Assembly: GCA_037176885.1 (NCBI GenBank)
Contig: JAWWNJ010000104.1
Span: 372,001 to 436,000, forward strand
DNA: 64,000 nucleotides
Source of the DNA: Favolaschia claudopus
Lineage: Eukaryota; Basidiomycota; Agaricomycetes; Agaricales; Mycenaceae
Direction: 5' to 3'
The notes beneath the pieces are model-generated. The model did no database searches. It had not been told where the DNA came from and saw nothing but the letters and a program-made list of their open reading frames with translations. Of the stretch, positions 23,576 to 35,600 are shown piece by piece; position 1 is the first letter of the stretch; every line of letters starts with the position of its first letter. The translations under genes were made by a program, and so were the position numbers.

Positions 23576-26296
23576 TCAAAATTTCCCCTTGAACATCTCG
23601 TAGTACGTCGCCATGCCCTCGCACATCCACACCACGTCGCCGACCGCAGCCTCCCACCTTGCCCGCAACTGCTCATTGTCCGTCAACCCACGCCCCCAAA
23701 AATATAGTGACGCCACAACACTCAAAATACCATTTACTCCCCATTGATAGAGAGGTCCCCACTCTCTGCCGCCCGCGCCATACCCAGCCGTAACCGACCA
23801 TGATCCGTCGGTGTCCCTGACTCTCCAAGCGGGCTGTAAGGAATCCCACCAACGCTGCCACATCTCCGCATATTCCTCTGGATTGTCGACCACAAAATCG
23901 CTGCCGCGCCGGCCACGCGTAATCCAAGATGAGACGAGAGCGGGACGGAGTTTGGGGGAAAGGTTGGTGGGCCCGTGCTCGAAGCGCGACGCCTTCTCCA
24001 TACGTGTCCAGGCAAAGATGAGGGCGTGGAAGTGGATGCCGAGGTCCACCTTGGTCATGGATGCATGCGCATCCACGAACCATTTCGGGGCACCGGAGGG
24101 GCATTCTTGATAGCCTCCGGGTGGGGTGGTGGAGGCAGGTGGTGGCGCCGCAGGGGTGATAGCCAAGAGAGCCGCTTGCGACACAGGTGGTAGTGACACC
24201 ATTCCAGGAGGGTTCTGCGCCTCGCCGAGCGTGTTGGAGGCGTCTCCGAGGACCTGTCCGTCGCTACACAACGTATCAGCATTGCCCCCTGCAGCGGCCG
24301 CCCCGTCGTCGCGTCCCTCGCTCGTGCCGATGCCTCTATTCTCAGCCTCCGCGTCCGCCGTGACCGCCCCCGTCGCATTCCGCGCCGATCTGCGCGTCAC
24401 GGCCGTCGGCTCCTTACCCTTCTTCTTCGCTCTCGGGCGCTTCGCCTTTACCGTTGCCTTCCCCCCCGTCTCCCTCTCCTGCCCCCCGGATACGTCCTGC
24501 GGAGCCTTCACCAGCGCGCGCAGCTCCTGGGTTAACGGCGCAAGCTGTTGACGGACGCCTTCTAACAAGCGTGCGATTTCGGGGTCTTCTGGCTCACCCG
24601 GCTTTGCTAGCTGCGCCAGAAGAGCCTTGTTACGCTCCACATTCGCCAAGCGCTCACCCTCTGACAAGAACCACACACTACGCGGCGGGGACATCTCCTC
24701 GTCTTTCTCCTCGTCCCCAAGCGCGTTGGACGACGAGGAAGGGGGTGGCGCAGGCATCGAGGTAGGCGGTACAAGCGCAGAGGGTGTCGATGGCGCGGGA
24801 TGAGGCTCGGGGTCTGGGTCGGGACCATCAATGTCGACGTCGGCATGTGAGGGTAAGGTGCGTCGTTTCTTTGATACTTCCTCGCCGCTGACCTTTCGTT
24901 TCTTGCGGGGGCGAGTCTCCACGTCTGATTCGTCATCCGAACTGGACTCATCAGAATCCGAGTCGTCAGAATCCGAGTCGCTGTCGGAGTCGGAGGGGTT
25001 GTCGTCACCACCTGACGGTATAGTGTACGGTGCGTTGGCGAGATCCACACCAGCACCCAGCGCCGCTCGCGCACAATCCTCCGCAGCTGAGACTAACGTC
25101 AGTTCAGGTTTCAAAGACGAGAACCCCGGTACATACTGAAAGCAGTCCCCAAATAGTCGACCATGAATTTCGTCACCTCTGCGAATCGTTTCTTGTCCCA
25201 TTGCGGCCAATGATCCGCTTGAGCAGTACGGTTCTGCCCGTAAGAAAGACTACACGAATGGTCAGCACTGGTTCCTCGTCCACCAAAGCAAATCCTTCCA
25301 CTTACTGAACGGTACGAATCTCTCCTCCAAATTCCGGAATTGGTCCACCCAATATCAATGTCGCATGCAAGCCAGTCGCAGCGTTCACACCACGGAGTAT
25401 GGGCGCTATGAAGGCACCGACGTTATCAATGCATCTAGAAATCAATTAGTCGTCATCTCGAGCGTCCAGCAAAATAGTCGACTCACCTCTGACGATCTGC
25501 TGGTGCCTGGGAAGGTGGGTTCTTGAGAGCCGCTGTGTATTCCCCCTTCGCTGCTGCGGCCTCAGCTTTGGCACGATCCCCATAGGCCTTCCTCTCGTCA
25601 TCTGACAGCTCCGCGAAAACCTCACGAGCGATTTGCGCCCGAAAACCAGCCTTCGGCTCCTTGCTCTTGCGATCCGAGTCAGAGGCGTGGCGGTCACCAG
25701 TCAAAACTCTCTGCCACTCTTCCGCTACACGAGGGGCAATCTTCTCGGTATACGACTCCCGCATGAATTGCTGGTAAGCTTGTCTTGCTTTTGGCGGGAC
25801 GGTCACCCCAGAGAGTTTCGCAAGTAGAACGGCGTAGGGGTCCTTGAGGGGGTCGTTGGCGGTGCGACGTTGGACCTTCCGCACTTTGCGCACGCGATAG
25901 ACGAACCAGCGGCGAATGCGCTGGCGTAGACCATGAGCACGTCGTTTGTGACACGAGTCACATGTGACTTACTGCGTTGAGCTCGTTAACTCTCGACGAC
26001 CTCGCCGCTTCCTCCTCGTCCGAGAGCAGCTCTTCTACGGCCGGCTGCGTTGAGTCGATGTCTCGTAGTACCGGCTCCTCGTGGTCTTTCGTTCTCCAGT
26101 CGACACGCGCATGAAACTCTCTGCAAATTTTCTTCCAATATTTTCTCTCCGCACGCCATCCGCGATCCATGGCCTTCTGGTATCCGTCGAGATGTGGCGA
26201 AAGTATCGACTCGCGTGCGCCTTCTGCCCACAAGCGCAAGTTTTGACGGTCTTGTTTCGCCTTTCGACGGCGCTCGGGTTTTTTGCGTTTCCCCAT
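23576..26296 (-). CDS. HMG-box-like nuclear protein, KDZ cargo
   Basis: This is an uncharacterised protein of roughly 850 residues, starting at ATG 26296 (MGKRKKPERRRKAKQDRQNL). Exon 2 has an HMG-box-like helical stretch: PPKARQAYQQFMRES, VAEEWQRV, then FRAQIAREVFAELSDDERKA. The next exons hold a conserved block, CIDNVGAFIAPILRGVNAAT, GLHATLILGGP and, after an intron, DHWPQWDKKRFAEVTKFMV. The long last exon has Ser/Asp repeats, KKRKVSGEEVSKKRR (a likely nuclear signal) and an AKRPRAKKKGK basic motif. It ends with a Trp-rich helical domain (WQRWWDSLQPAWR). The match to HMG is by eye. A role in DNA or chromatin binding for the element is inference. Confidence 0.7.
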
Positions 26297-26555
26297 TGCT
26301 TTCAAATTGTCAGGCAGACCTCTTGTGCGGGCAATAGGACGACCTCACCTCTAAGAAGACGAATTCGCTCTATGTGTTCCTCGTGGGGAAGTAGTCAAGC
26401 GCGGCAGATCTAAGATCTCGATTTGTTTATTTGCTTTTCTCTACATCGGGCTCACCCTTCCTCCAATCACACGGCTAACCTGCTTTGCCCCAGGCCCTCC
26501 GCCTGCGTATCGATACGCAGGATCAATCCGGCGTGCGGAGTTCCAAACCCTCACC

Positions 26556-26563
26556 TATAAAAG
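26556..26563 (+). promoter_or_regulatory. TATA box of first viroplasmin-like cargo gene
   Basis: TATAAAAG lies 49 bases before the ATG at 26612, a usual TATA spacing in this genome. The space between the divergent HMG-like and viroplasmin-like genes is only about 315 bases, so they may share regulation. Confidence 0.6.
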
Positions 26564-26611
26564 CCTCGCATCTTCCTTTGATCCCCAAAACGCTCTCTCT
26601 CTCTTTCCCCC

Positions 26612-27299
26612 ATGACCAACTTGAATACTCCGGCTCCTGGCACAGCGACTTCTGTTCCGGGAGGTGCAGCCCCCGCGGCCGCTGATAGTAAGCCTTCACC
26701 ACCTCCTACATTCTATTCACCATCGCTCACATCTGTCTCTCGCAGCTGCGGCCGCGCTACAAACTGTCCTGGCCGCCATGGCCCATTTGACCATGCGTAT
26801 GTCCTCTTTCCCATCACCCCATTCTTATCTGATTCTCTCCCAAGCGTCCTCGACCCCCACCCCCAGCGCCCCGCCGGCCCCCACTGCCAGCCCCGCGATC
26901 GCCGCCCCCGCCCCCGCCGCGCCTGCGCCTGCGCCCGTCACTCCGCCCGTCCCCGCGGGCCTTCGTACCCAAGGACCCTGGCTCGCCGGCTGGCTTTACC
27001 TCGTCGTCCCCCCCCAGCACTTGCAGCACATCGCCGAGCCCACCTACGACAACCCGGACGATGCCCCCCGCTGGTACTCCATCAACAAGGGCCGATACGT
27101 CGGCGTCACCACCAACAACGGCCTCGCTCTCAACGCTGTCTCTGGGGTCTCGGGCAGCAAGAAGCATCGCTCGCAGGTTGCCGCCCTCGCGGCCTTCAAC
27201 CAGATGCTCGACTACGGTATGGTTGCAGTGCTTGTCTGATCGTCGTATGTTTCCATCTGCTCCATACCGGCCTTTGCTAACACCCTGCTAGGCGCTTGA
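26612..27299 (+). CDS. Viroplasmin/RNase H1-N-like domain protein, single domain
   Basis: This is a small cargo gene of about 150 residues. It opens MTNLNTPAPGTATSVPGG, has a short helical exon (ALQTVLAAMAHLTM) and a Pro/Ala-rich linker. The C-terminal part is PWLAGWLYLVVP followed by RWYSINKGRYVGVTTN, VSGVSGSKKHRS and AALAAFNQML. The WY...G.YVGV...VSG...A..AF pattern fits the fold shared by caulimovirus viroplasmin and the N-terminal RNA:DNA-hybrid-binding domain of RNase H1. The first strand is atypical (YSINKGRYVGV). Three introns are inferred. The last exon adds only Gly-Ala and the stop at 27299. Function is unknown. Confidence 0.65.
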
Positions 27300-27632
27300 T
27301 TTCTTGGATCGTTGGGGTCGTCTTCTATGTTGGCGTAGCGTGTTTAGGGTGTTTACGAGATGCTTCCGTGTACTTGTCGATATAGTGTTTCTGTGCCTGT
27401 TCGTTGCCTCCGTGGCAGATCCAATCGTATTGCCCCGTTTGTGCGTTTCGACGATTTCGTGAAATGTCATAAGATTTACAAGCCCGTGTTACGTACGACC
27501 GTTTGCGAGCAGAAACCCGATTTGGCAGGCAAGATCTTGTCGATCTCCCGAAGCCCAGTTCCACCGCCCGGACCGCGTGATGACTTCTGATGGCTTGCTT
27601 TTCGTCTGGACCTCTCTCTGATTCCCAACTCC

Positions 27633-28619
27633 ATGCCTCCTACATCCCCCACACCCGGCGACGATGACGACGACGAGTACAACGACGAGGAGTTCAATCG
27701 ACTCATAGCAAGCCTCGATCTCTGCTCAATCTCGGCTCCCCCGCGAACACCACCTCGAAAATCTCCCGTCGCCCCTCCTCACACTGTCCCGTCGGTCCAG
27801 TCAGGCCCGCAATCTGTCGCTCCAGAACCACAGGAGATACGCCCTGTTTACGCGTACACTTCTCCCACCAAGTCGGGCCACACCTCAGAATGGTAACGGT
27901 TTGCTTCGCGCATCAGATGATACCTGAATTCCGCGATTTAGGGCAGAAGCCTCAATTATAACTCAAGGTGTGTCCGGCGCCTCCGTCCATGCAATTTGCA
28001 AGGCAAAAAAGTCTCGCAACGGGACCAAACGCGCCTTCGTCGTCTTCGCTGGGCTTCAATGTGGCGTCTTCGCAACATGGTGCGTGTTTTTTTGCGCCTC
28101 CCATCGCTCGCAGCTCAATCTCGTTTGCTAGGAATGTCACCAAGCCTCTGGTCCACCGCGTTCCCCACGCCATCTACCGCGGATACGCCTCGACAGCTGA
28201 GGCGACCGCCGCCTACGAATACGCGCGCAAACGCGGTTGGGTTCGTGTCGCTGATATCACACTCCCTCCGTCCCTTCCCCCGCCTCCAATTCCGGGAGAG
28301 GTCGACGGTTACAATCCGTTGCATGGGTCTAACCAGCTGGATGATCGGTGGTACATCGTCTATGCCGGTCTCGTCCCAGGCGTCTATCGCTCATAGTATG
28401 TCGGGCCAATTTCTCCTTGTTCCCGCCACTTCCTAATTTGATCTCAGTCTTGAAGCGGAGCTAAACACGTCCGGGGTAGCCAACGCCTCTCACCACTCCG
28501 TGCATGGCAGAGCAGCCGCTTTCGCCAAGTTCTCGAAAGCGGTTCGTGAGGGTAATATACGCGTCTTGACTGTTACATACACTCCACGCTTGGAGGCACG
28601 CTCGTCGCTATCTACTTAG
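27633..28619 (+). CDS. Protein with two viroplasmin/RNase H1-N-like domains
   Basis: Starts at MPPTSPTPGDDDDDEYNDEE (acidic N terminus), then a Pro-rich linker. After an intron from about 27893 comes the first domain: AFVVFAGLQCGVFATW, then NVTKPLVHRVPHAIYRGYAS and AEATAAYEYARKRGWV. The second domain is RWYIVYAGLVPGVYRSY, then LEAELNTSGVANASHHSVHG and AAAFAKFSKAVREGNIRVL, ending LEARSSLST. Both show the family pattern of a hydrophobic strand, G..(C/P)GV(F/Y)..W/Y, a V.g.....y..F loop, and a helix with A..AY or AFAKF. It probably binds RNA:DNA hybrids or double-stranded nucleic acid. That is by analogy only. Splice junctions restore both frames cleanly. Confidence 0.72.
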
Positions 28620-29551
28620 TTTTGCTGTATATGAAATAAACGCCGGTCTTTTGCGATGTAAAAAATACGCAGGAATTCGATAGATTCACGATGGCCAATG
28701 CGGGGACCTGGGGTTAGGGTTCGTCTTTCAAGCACAGAGCTCGCTCACGGGTGAGGCGGTCCGTCCCTCCGAGTTGTCATTCCCGAGATGCCCGAAAATG
28801 CAGTCTCCTGGGTTCAAGCCCACTTGCGCATGCCAGCGTGTCGGGCACTTGCAAGACTTTTCATCAACTGCCTTCCAGGCAAAATCTGGAACAACCTGAT
28901 TTTTTCCTGATTTTATAGGAATTGTTTTCACTTTAATGCTGCGAACTTGTTAAAAACGCGATTTTGAGCGTTGTTTCATTTACTGTACTGATACCTTGAC
29001 TGAGTTCAGGTCCAAAACGTGCACTCCAAAAATCACAACTCCAATTTGCGGCTTCAACGGCTTCAAACATCTCCTGCCTACCCCCCTGTGACTTCCAAAC
29101 ACCATTTCCTTGCTTGCTCGCTGCGCCAGAGCCCGCCGACGACGTCGAGCTCGTAACACCCACATCGCGTCTGGTGGGACAAGGAGTTGGCTTTCAACAG
29201 AGGTGACTTTCGGGCTTCAAACTTATACACTACTGTTTTAATTTACTCCCTCAAGGCTAAGCCGTCTCTTTTATTCTACACGCACTACGACCTCCGAAAC
29301 TTTTTCAACTGCGAACTTGTTACGATTTTCCCAAAACGCTCGCTCACACTGAATCGCTCGGTCTTGCGCCACGGCATTCGACTGGTGGGTTCTTATACTG
29401 ATTCTAAAGCTCTGGGAAGCCTTGACAAGCTGCATCCAGAATCCCACAATATCCAATGGTTTTTTTTCACTATTGATCGTACGTCCGAAACAGGCCGATC
29501 TTCGGCGCATATATTTGTCAGTAAACAAATCTCTCTTGTCAGCCATCATCC
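28620..29551. other. Non-coding stretch inside KDZ element
   Basis: About 930 bases show only short frames. A GGGTTCAAGCCC near 28807 looks like a tRNA T-arm, but no cloverleaf can be built around it. Confidence 0.5.
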
Positions 29552-30096
29552 ATGTCAAAATCTCCTCACCTCCGCTCCGAAGGCACAATCTCGTACCCAC
29601 TTTTCGCTTTTCCACACCGCCCCTTGGCTGAAAACTCTCGTCAGTGTCACAAGACGATTGGAACGCAATGAAAAGGCTCGCCTCCGTATGGCAAAGTAAG
29701 CATGATCTTGTCCTGGAGCGTGGATGCGAGCTTACTGTCCCTATCGCAGTAAGCGCGAGCAAATCAAGTCCCGTTCGCCCGAGGTTCAGGAGGAGTACAT
29801 GGAGAGGGAGCGCGAGTATCAGGCTCGGTATCGCGAAAGGTACGTCTCGCGCCGTTAATGTCCCGACCTCCCCTCACGACCCTGCTAGGCATCGCGAGAA
29901 GCTGCGTCAACACGCAATGAAACGGCGGCTCGAGTACGCACCCCCCCCCCTCGCCTATCCTCCCTTGACCTCAAAACCTACCCAGCGCGTACAAGGCGAC
30001 CCACGGCCAGACCTCTTTCGATCAGTACATCGCCGACCGTCGTCAACGACGACGCTCCATCATGGCCAAGAGATTCTATCACGGCGGGCTTGGCGT
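29552..30096 (+). pseudogene. Basic cargo protein, 5' part, split by LTR insertion
   Basis: Exons encode a highly basic, helical protein: ERNEKARLRMA, then KREQIKSRSPEVQEEYMER, EREYQARYRERHREKLRQHA and MKRRLE. The last exon has AYKATHGQTSFDQYIADRR and SIMAKRFYHGGLGV. It resembles Lys/Arg/Glu-rich basidiomycete hypothetical proteins of unknown role. Introns start near 29697, 29840 and 29940. The retroelement breaks the last exon after 30096. The remaining codons and stop lie at 50119-50162. The start is uncertain: the ATG at 29552 is in another frame from LERNEK, so an exon or a frameshift is unresolved. Confidence 0.6.
30093..30096. repeat. LTR element target-site duplication, left copy
   Basis: GCGT adjoins the left LTR and recurs at 50119-50122. 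Removing the element plus one copy restores an open frame into YDSDDDSGSAAF and a stop, which confirms the 4-bp duplication. Confidence 0.85.
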
Positions 30097-31929
30097 TGAA
30101 ACGGTGCGTGTAGGTGTAGGCGTGAAATATACCGAAATATAAAATCACAAAATCTAATCCAATACGACGTGTGTGTGTGTGTGTGTTCGGGGTGGCGGGA
30201 GCACGTATCGTCCCTCAGAATACTTGTGCAAGCTTCAATCAATCAAGGTCGCTACGTTTGAGCGGGACGAACTACTAGATTGTCTAGCGAGAACGTAGCG
30301 GGCAAAACGATTCGCAGCGGGAGAAGCGAAGAGTCACTCTTTCTGAGACTTCGAAATGAGAAATTCTGAGTCTAGCGGGGAGGGTCTCCGTGCCAATAGA
30401 AAAGCGTCGCCCGGTAGTGGATCGTCAACCGGCAAGAAGCTTTCTGGATGACAACCGGCGGGCAGAAGGCGCGGCTCAGCGGGACGGGGTTCTTATACGA
30501 CCGGCGCGGCTCTGGCGAGAAGCGGGGCTCTTATGTCGATGGCGCGGACACTAACAGTGACCCGGGCAGTTACACCACTACGCGGCGGCGAGCTCGAACG
30601 GGGGTCTTGGTTATACCGCGGAACGGCTGGCACACGGGGCGTCGACGGCGCGGAATCAAGCTCGAACGGGGGTCTTGGTTATACCGCGGAACGGCGAGAA
30701 ACGGGGCTTCGTATTTCAGGAGGGCTCGGGCTCAAAGGCTGGCGGGGCTCTCAAAGTTCTGGCGGCTCGGTATGCCACAAGTCTTTCCGTATCACTCGAA
30801 TCTCTCTCAGATATCAAGTCTAGTCTCTTTCAAAGTTCAATTCAAATTCTAGAGTCCGCTACAAACTGCCCTTGTCTACGGGTAGGTAATTGACTGAGTA
30901 ACCAAAAGTACAGCGGGAGATTAAATACATCCAACGGGAGCAGAAACAACCAAATAAAATCATGATGAGAGAGTGTCCAAGAGTGATGCCGCGCCCGCTG
31001 GGAACCAATGGTATATTCAGGATTGCGAGTCGTGAGTGAAAAGACTGCCTCCCGGAGAAAGTCCATGCGGGCGGGTGGGTATAGCGCCTTATTGCAGTGC
31101 AATGGCGTGCTGGTTGCCATGTCTTCAAGGAGAGAGACGAAATATCTTCTTCATAATGGCTACTTGCCGCTGGTCGAGCAAAGGTCAAGGTCACCTTCCG
31201 CCGTCCGTACTGGTGGCGGCTCGAGTGCGGTCAAGTTCTTCTAAGTTCTTCTGTCATCAGGAAAGAGGCTCCCGCTTGAAGCAGGGCAAGCCGATATAAT
31301 CCAGAGGTTCGCCACTCGCCGAGAGACTCCCCGATATCAACGGTATTTGACACCGGCATCGTCGGTTGGTTTCCCCGCTAGTGAACCCGAGGCAGCCGAT
31401 GCTCCCCGGTTGATCCAGTCCACTCGCCGGCTAGTCGGGTACTCGGCGATAAGCCCGCTGCTCGTGTAGGATCAAGTCTTCCTTGATCTGGCCTTCCTGT
31501 GAGGTCTTGTTCGACCCGCCGAAGGTGATGTTCCCGGCGGCATGTTCCCGCCAGTACTAATGAGTTCGTCTGTCCGTCCGTCTGATTCGTCTATGGTGGG
31601 TCGGCGGTTTAGCGCCTAACTTCAGGGTTTTGGTAGTTCCTCTTGGTGGCCTCCGGCACCTTAAGGCAACGGTTTCCCGCTACGCCCTTGGCCCAACAGT
31701 AGTAGTAGTTGAAGTCAGAGTCCCGCTCCCATGTTTAGGGAAAACGTCGCTAAGCTCCCGCTACCAGATGATGATGTCCCGCTGGCTTATCGGCCATCCT
31801 AAGCAATAAGATACTACCCTCGAGGTAGAGTATATCTTCTGTAATCCTAGCCTCACTTCCTCCCGCTGATAGGTACAGAAATCGATAAATTTCTGTGGTT
31901 TCACGCGTAGCCGCTGAGCGGCCCTATCA
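30097..31929 (-). repeat. 3' LTR (1,833 bp)
   Basis: Matches 48286-50118 with a constant offset of 18,189, and I found no difference by eye. Plus-strand ends are TGAAACGG and CCCTATCA, so the LTR has TG...CA termini in both readings. Open frames inside are not credible genes. Confidence 0.95.
30591..30695 (+). repeat. Internal 68-bp-spaced direct repeat in LTR
   Basis: A 37-base segment beginning AGCTCGAACGGGGGTCTTGG occurs at 30591 and again at 30659. The same pair lies in the other LTR at 48780-48884. A weaker related unit (GAGAAGCGGGGCTC) precedes it. It could be an enhancer-like repeat. Confidence 0.65.
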
Positions 31930-31941
31930 TCTCCCCCTTTC
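31930..31941 (-). other. Polypurine tract of the LTR element
   Basis: On the minus strand GAAAGGGGGAGA abuts the 3' LTR, where second-strand DNA synthesis would be primed. Confidence 0.8.
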
Positions 31942-31947
31942 TAGATT

Positions 31948-31965
31948 TCAACTCTCCCGAGTTGA
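31948..31965. repeat. Hairpin next to polypurine tract
   Basis: TCAACTC-TCCC-GAGTTGA forms a 7-bp stem with a 4-base loop. A second copy at 39126-39143 has a compensating base-pair change. Confidence 0.7.
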
Positions 31966-32449
31966 CGGTTGGTGTACCGCCCGCTGAGCGACTTGTCATC
32001 TTTCGGAGGAAGGGGACTTCAAGACAATCTTATCTTGGAAATAATTCTGATAAACGCTGGCGGCCCGCCAGCGAGGCCCGACGATCCCGCCAGTTCCCTT
32101 CTGTTCTCCATTCCAGAATCAGCCCTCGGGCCCTCCCGAAACTCTCTTTCGACCTATTTTTAGGCAGACCCTGCAAGGCCATTCAATTCGAACCTTATCC
32201 TTCGCCGCGGCGCTCGGACTTCGTCAATCGTCATCGGGAATGTATTGACTTCCCGATTGGGAAGTACATCAGCTTCTTTTCATTATATCCAAACTTTATC
32301 GTTGTAGGTCCCTGCTTCCACCTTTCTAGGCCCGCAGCCGCAGTCTGACTCAGATTTTTCGCTCTCACGGCGGCGCTTCTTCATTCAAATGTTTTTCTCT
32401 GAGGTTTTCAGAGAATCCCATCAAGAATTTCGAGCTCCGCCGCTCGACG

Positions 32450-32457
32450 TATAAAAG
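32450..32457 (+). promoter_or_regulatory. TATA box of antisense gene A
   Basis: TATAAAAG lies 182 bases before the ATG at 32632. A possible 5'-UTR intron (GTGAGT near 32560 to CCCAG at 32630) would bring them close. The 31966-32449 stretch has no gene. Confidence 0.55.
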
Positions 32458-32631
32458 AGCCAAAGGTTTCGTCGAGGTTCCCATCAAATTTTCCTCTTTT
32501 CACCCTGTTTTCATCTATCTTTAACTTCTTTTATCCCAAGCCCGCCAACGGATTGACGTGAGTCTTCCCCGCCAACCGTCTTTGAGCCCTTTCTAAGTTT
32601 TTGGAATCATGTTGGATGTTTCACACCCAGC

Positions 32632-35600
32632 ATGACTTCCGCTGCCGCTCCTGCTCCCGCCAAGGATTGGTACGCCCCCCTCCGTCGCCTTTCGAGCGAC
32701 GAGTTCCGCGACCTCAAGCAAATCGCCATCGCCGCTGTGGCCAAGCAGCAAGATTCTGACAACGTCCTCCGATTTCTTAACAACGTCCGGGCTGTTGTGG
32801 TAGGTCCCCGCTGCTGCTAGTCGGCGGCGGCTCTCACTGATTGCCCACTTGTTTTTAGACAAAGTCGCGGAACCACCTGGGCGATCTTCGCGGCTGTCCG
32901 CCATGGCTGATCGCCCTTCACTATTCTCTCCGAACCGCCGTTAACCTCGCCGATCCTGGCCAGGACTACCCGAAGTTGCGGGATATGTTGTTGACCAAGT
33001 CGGAAATTCTCGGCTACGGCTGCCCGGTGAGTGACTCTACTTCCTTCTTTCCAGTTCTTGGCTGACCCGTCTGCTCGTCTGCGTAGGACTCATATTTGCG
33101 TGACTTTACGGATGTCAACGCGTCGAAGCAGCTGCCCGCCGAACCTTCGCTCGCCCCGCCTGCAGCGCCTCCGCAAACGCCTAAGGTCACTCCAGTCTCG
33201 GACCACCCAGCGGGCTCCAAGTCGCGGAAGCCAGTCCCCGCCAAGGTAACTTCGTCCTCTTCTCTGCAGGGGCCAGCTCAACCCGGCCCTTCCGCATCCA
33301 CGAAGTCCACCAAGGTGAGACGGGCACTTTATATTGGCCGCCGGGCGCGAACTAACTTGTCCTGATTCTTCAGAGCGGCGGCGGCCCTCGTTACGGTGCC
33401 GTCCCCAAAGAAGTCCCTCAAGTTGTCATCATCACGCCGGCGCCCGCAAGTGGTTCGAAGCGCAAGGCTCCCGATACCCCTGCTGAGGAGGAAGAGCCTA
33501 AAGGCAAAAAGGGCAAGGTAAGCCCCGCTACCAGTACAACTTCTTCGTCCCTCGACTCAGGCCTTTTTATTAGCCCGCCAAAGCACCGGCTTCCGAAGGT
33601 ATCTTCAATATCTATCAGTTCCTTTGCGAACATAACGAACGCGCCCGCTCAGGCCACGATTCAGACATCGAGGTGATCGAAACCAAGGACGCCCCTAAGG
33701 CCCCGGTAGCGGGCCCTAGCCGCAAAGGTAATGTCTTTTCTTTCTCATTCTTCCTTCTAAATTTCTTATTTCTGATAACAGCCGTTCCCGCTCCCAAGGC
33801 CGTCAAGGCCAGCGCAAAGGCGCCGCTCCCTGTCTCTGCCTCGGTCGCGGTCAAGGACGTGTCGGAGGCCATGCTCATCCAGAGCATCCTTCGCTCGGAG
33901 GATATCATCCCCGTCACGACCAAGATAAGTCCTCTTTTTTTTTTTTAAAACTCATCTCGTGGCAGCCATCCTGACCTCCTTGCTTACAGCGGGATTGCGC
34001 ATAGCCAGACTCTGAACGCGCGCTCTCACCCCCGCCGCAACCGTCTGCCCGAAGAAGTCGGATTCCTTCAGCCCAACAAAGGCGTGCTACATCAATTCCT
34101 CAGCATGCTCCCGGCGACGGTCCGCGAAGATCTCCCTTTCGACGAGGAGACGAACCGCTTCATCATCTCGGACATCTGGATCCGCCAGATGCTGAATTTG
34201 GCGCGCCCGCAGGTAAGTTCCTCCTGGCCGCCTCTCGACTTTACCCGATTCATGAGCGTTCCAAGGTCGGCCCCCGGTGCACCAACTGCCTTAGTTTCGG
34301 CAGTTCGTGTGTCATCGAGGGCACCCCCGCCATGTGTCGTGGCTGCCGCCAGAAGAAGACCACCAACAGCTGCTCCTTGCTCATGAGCGGGGAGGTCCTG
34401 GGCGCGTTAGGTCCCGAGGTTCTGCGCTACGCCGATATGTCCAACGCCGGTGAGTTTCCCCAAATTTCTTGGTTCCCGCCGGGCTCCTTTCTAATTTTTC
34501 TTTCGACTTCTAGGCTGGAAGGAGAAGATGGAGAATGCGATGGCTCTTGGCCGCGTCGCCGCCGACGCTAACGCCGCCGCCGTTCGCGCCAACTCGGAGT
34601 ACCAATACGGTCTCCTTCAACTCCTCTTGGTGATCCTCAAAACCCGCCGCTCGTTGACCTACGAAGAGTTCTTGGATCGGTTCGCCGGGGACGACGAGGC
34701 TGAGTGTGACTTCCTTCTGGAAGTTACTCTCAAGTTAGCGATGGCTCAGTCGCTGACCGCCGAGTCTGATCTCCACCGCGGTTGGGTTTGGCATGCGGTG
34801 TCCTACGACGACCTTCGCTCCCCGCTGCCGACGCCCTTCAAGTCCGCCTGGGAGTTCTACAAGGCCGTCGACAACCGCGATCTCAACGACCACTACGGGT
34901 TCTTCCTCATCCCCGCTCTCGCTGACAAGGAGGGGAAGGCGCAATGGGTCGAAGTCAAGGCGAGTCTCGCCATTTCAAAATTTCTTTCTATTTCTAAGTC
35001 ATTTACCCGTCAGGCCGACGACTGCCTAGAGGTCCTTCTGGACGACAAGAAGTTGCCAGCGGGCGTGTCCGACGTGAAGCTCCGCAACCGCCTCGCTCGC
35101 GAATTCCAGCAGTTCGAGGGCCTCACTGTCCCAGAGAAGACAGCCGACGGGCGGCCCCACCCTTTCAAAGTCCTTCGCGACACGCCCGGGTTTCTGGGTA
35201 AGCTCAAGAAGCTCGGCAAGGTGACTGATATCCCCGACGTCGCCGAGCCAAAGCCCGCTCCCGCCAAGAAGAAGGCTCGCAAGGGCAAGAAGGCGCCGAC
35301 CAGCAAGCCCAACGTCGAGTCCGACGGGGAGTACGAGCCGCCGGTCGAGGCTCCCGCTCCCAAGACTCCGACTGCAGCTTCTGAGGCCGAGGAGGAGGAC
35401 GAAGACTCTGAAGAGTCGACCGACCGTAAGTGGCTCTAGTATTCATCTTTCTTTTGATTACTTATTTCTTTCTTAGCCGAAGACCGCTTCCCGCCAGCGC
35501 CTGTAATGTCTGCCAAGCGGGCGGGCAAGCAGCGTGCCGCGACTCCAGTTGACAGCGCGGGGGAGGAGGAGGCGGACGTGGATGCGGCCGGCGAGGACGA

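Noticed and set aside
23734..25139. Plus-strand frames within the HMG-like cargo gene
   Set aside because: These are shadow frames of a GC-rich coding exon, with no family resemblance or splice support.
28770..28835. GGGTTCAAGCCC as a tRNA T-arm
   Set aside because: No acceptor, D or anticodon stems can be placed around it on either strand.
30448..31299. Several open frames inside the LTRs
   Set aside because: They occur identically in both LTRs, overlap on both strands and resemble no protein.
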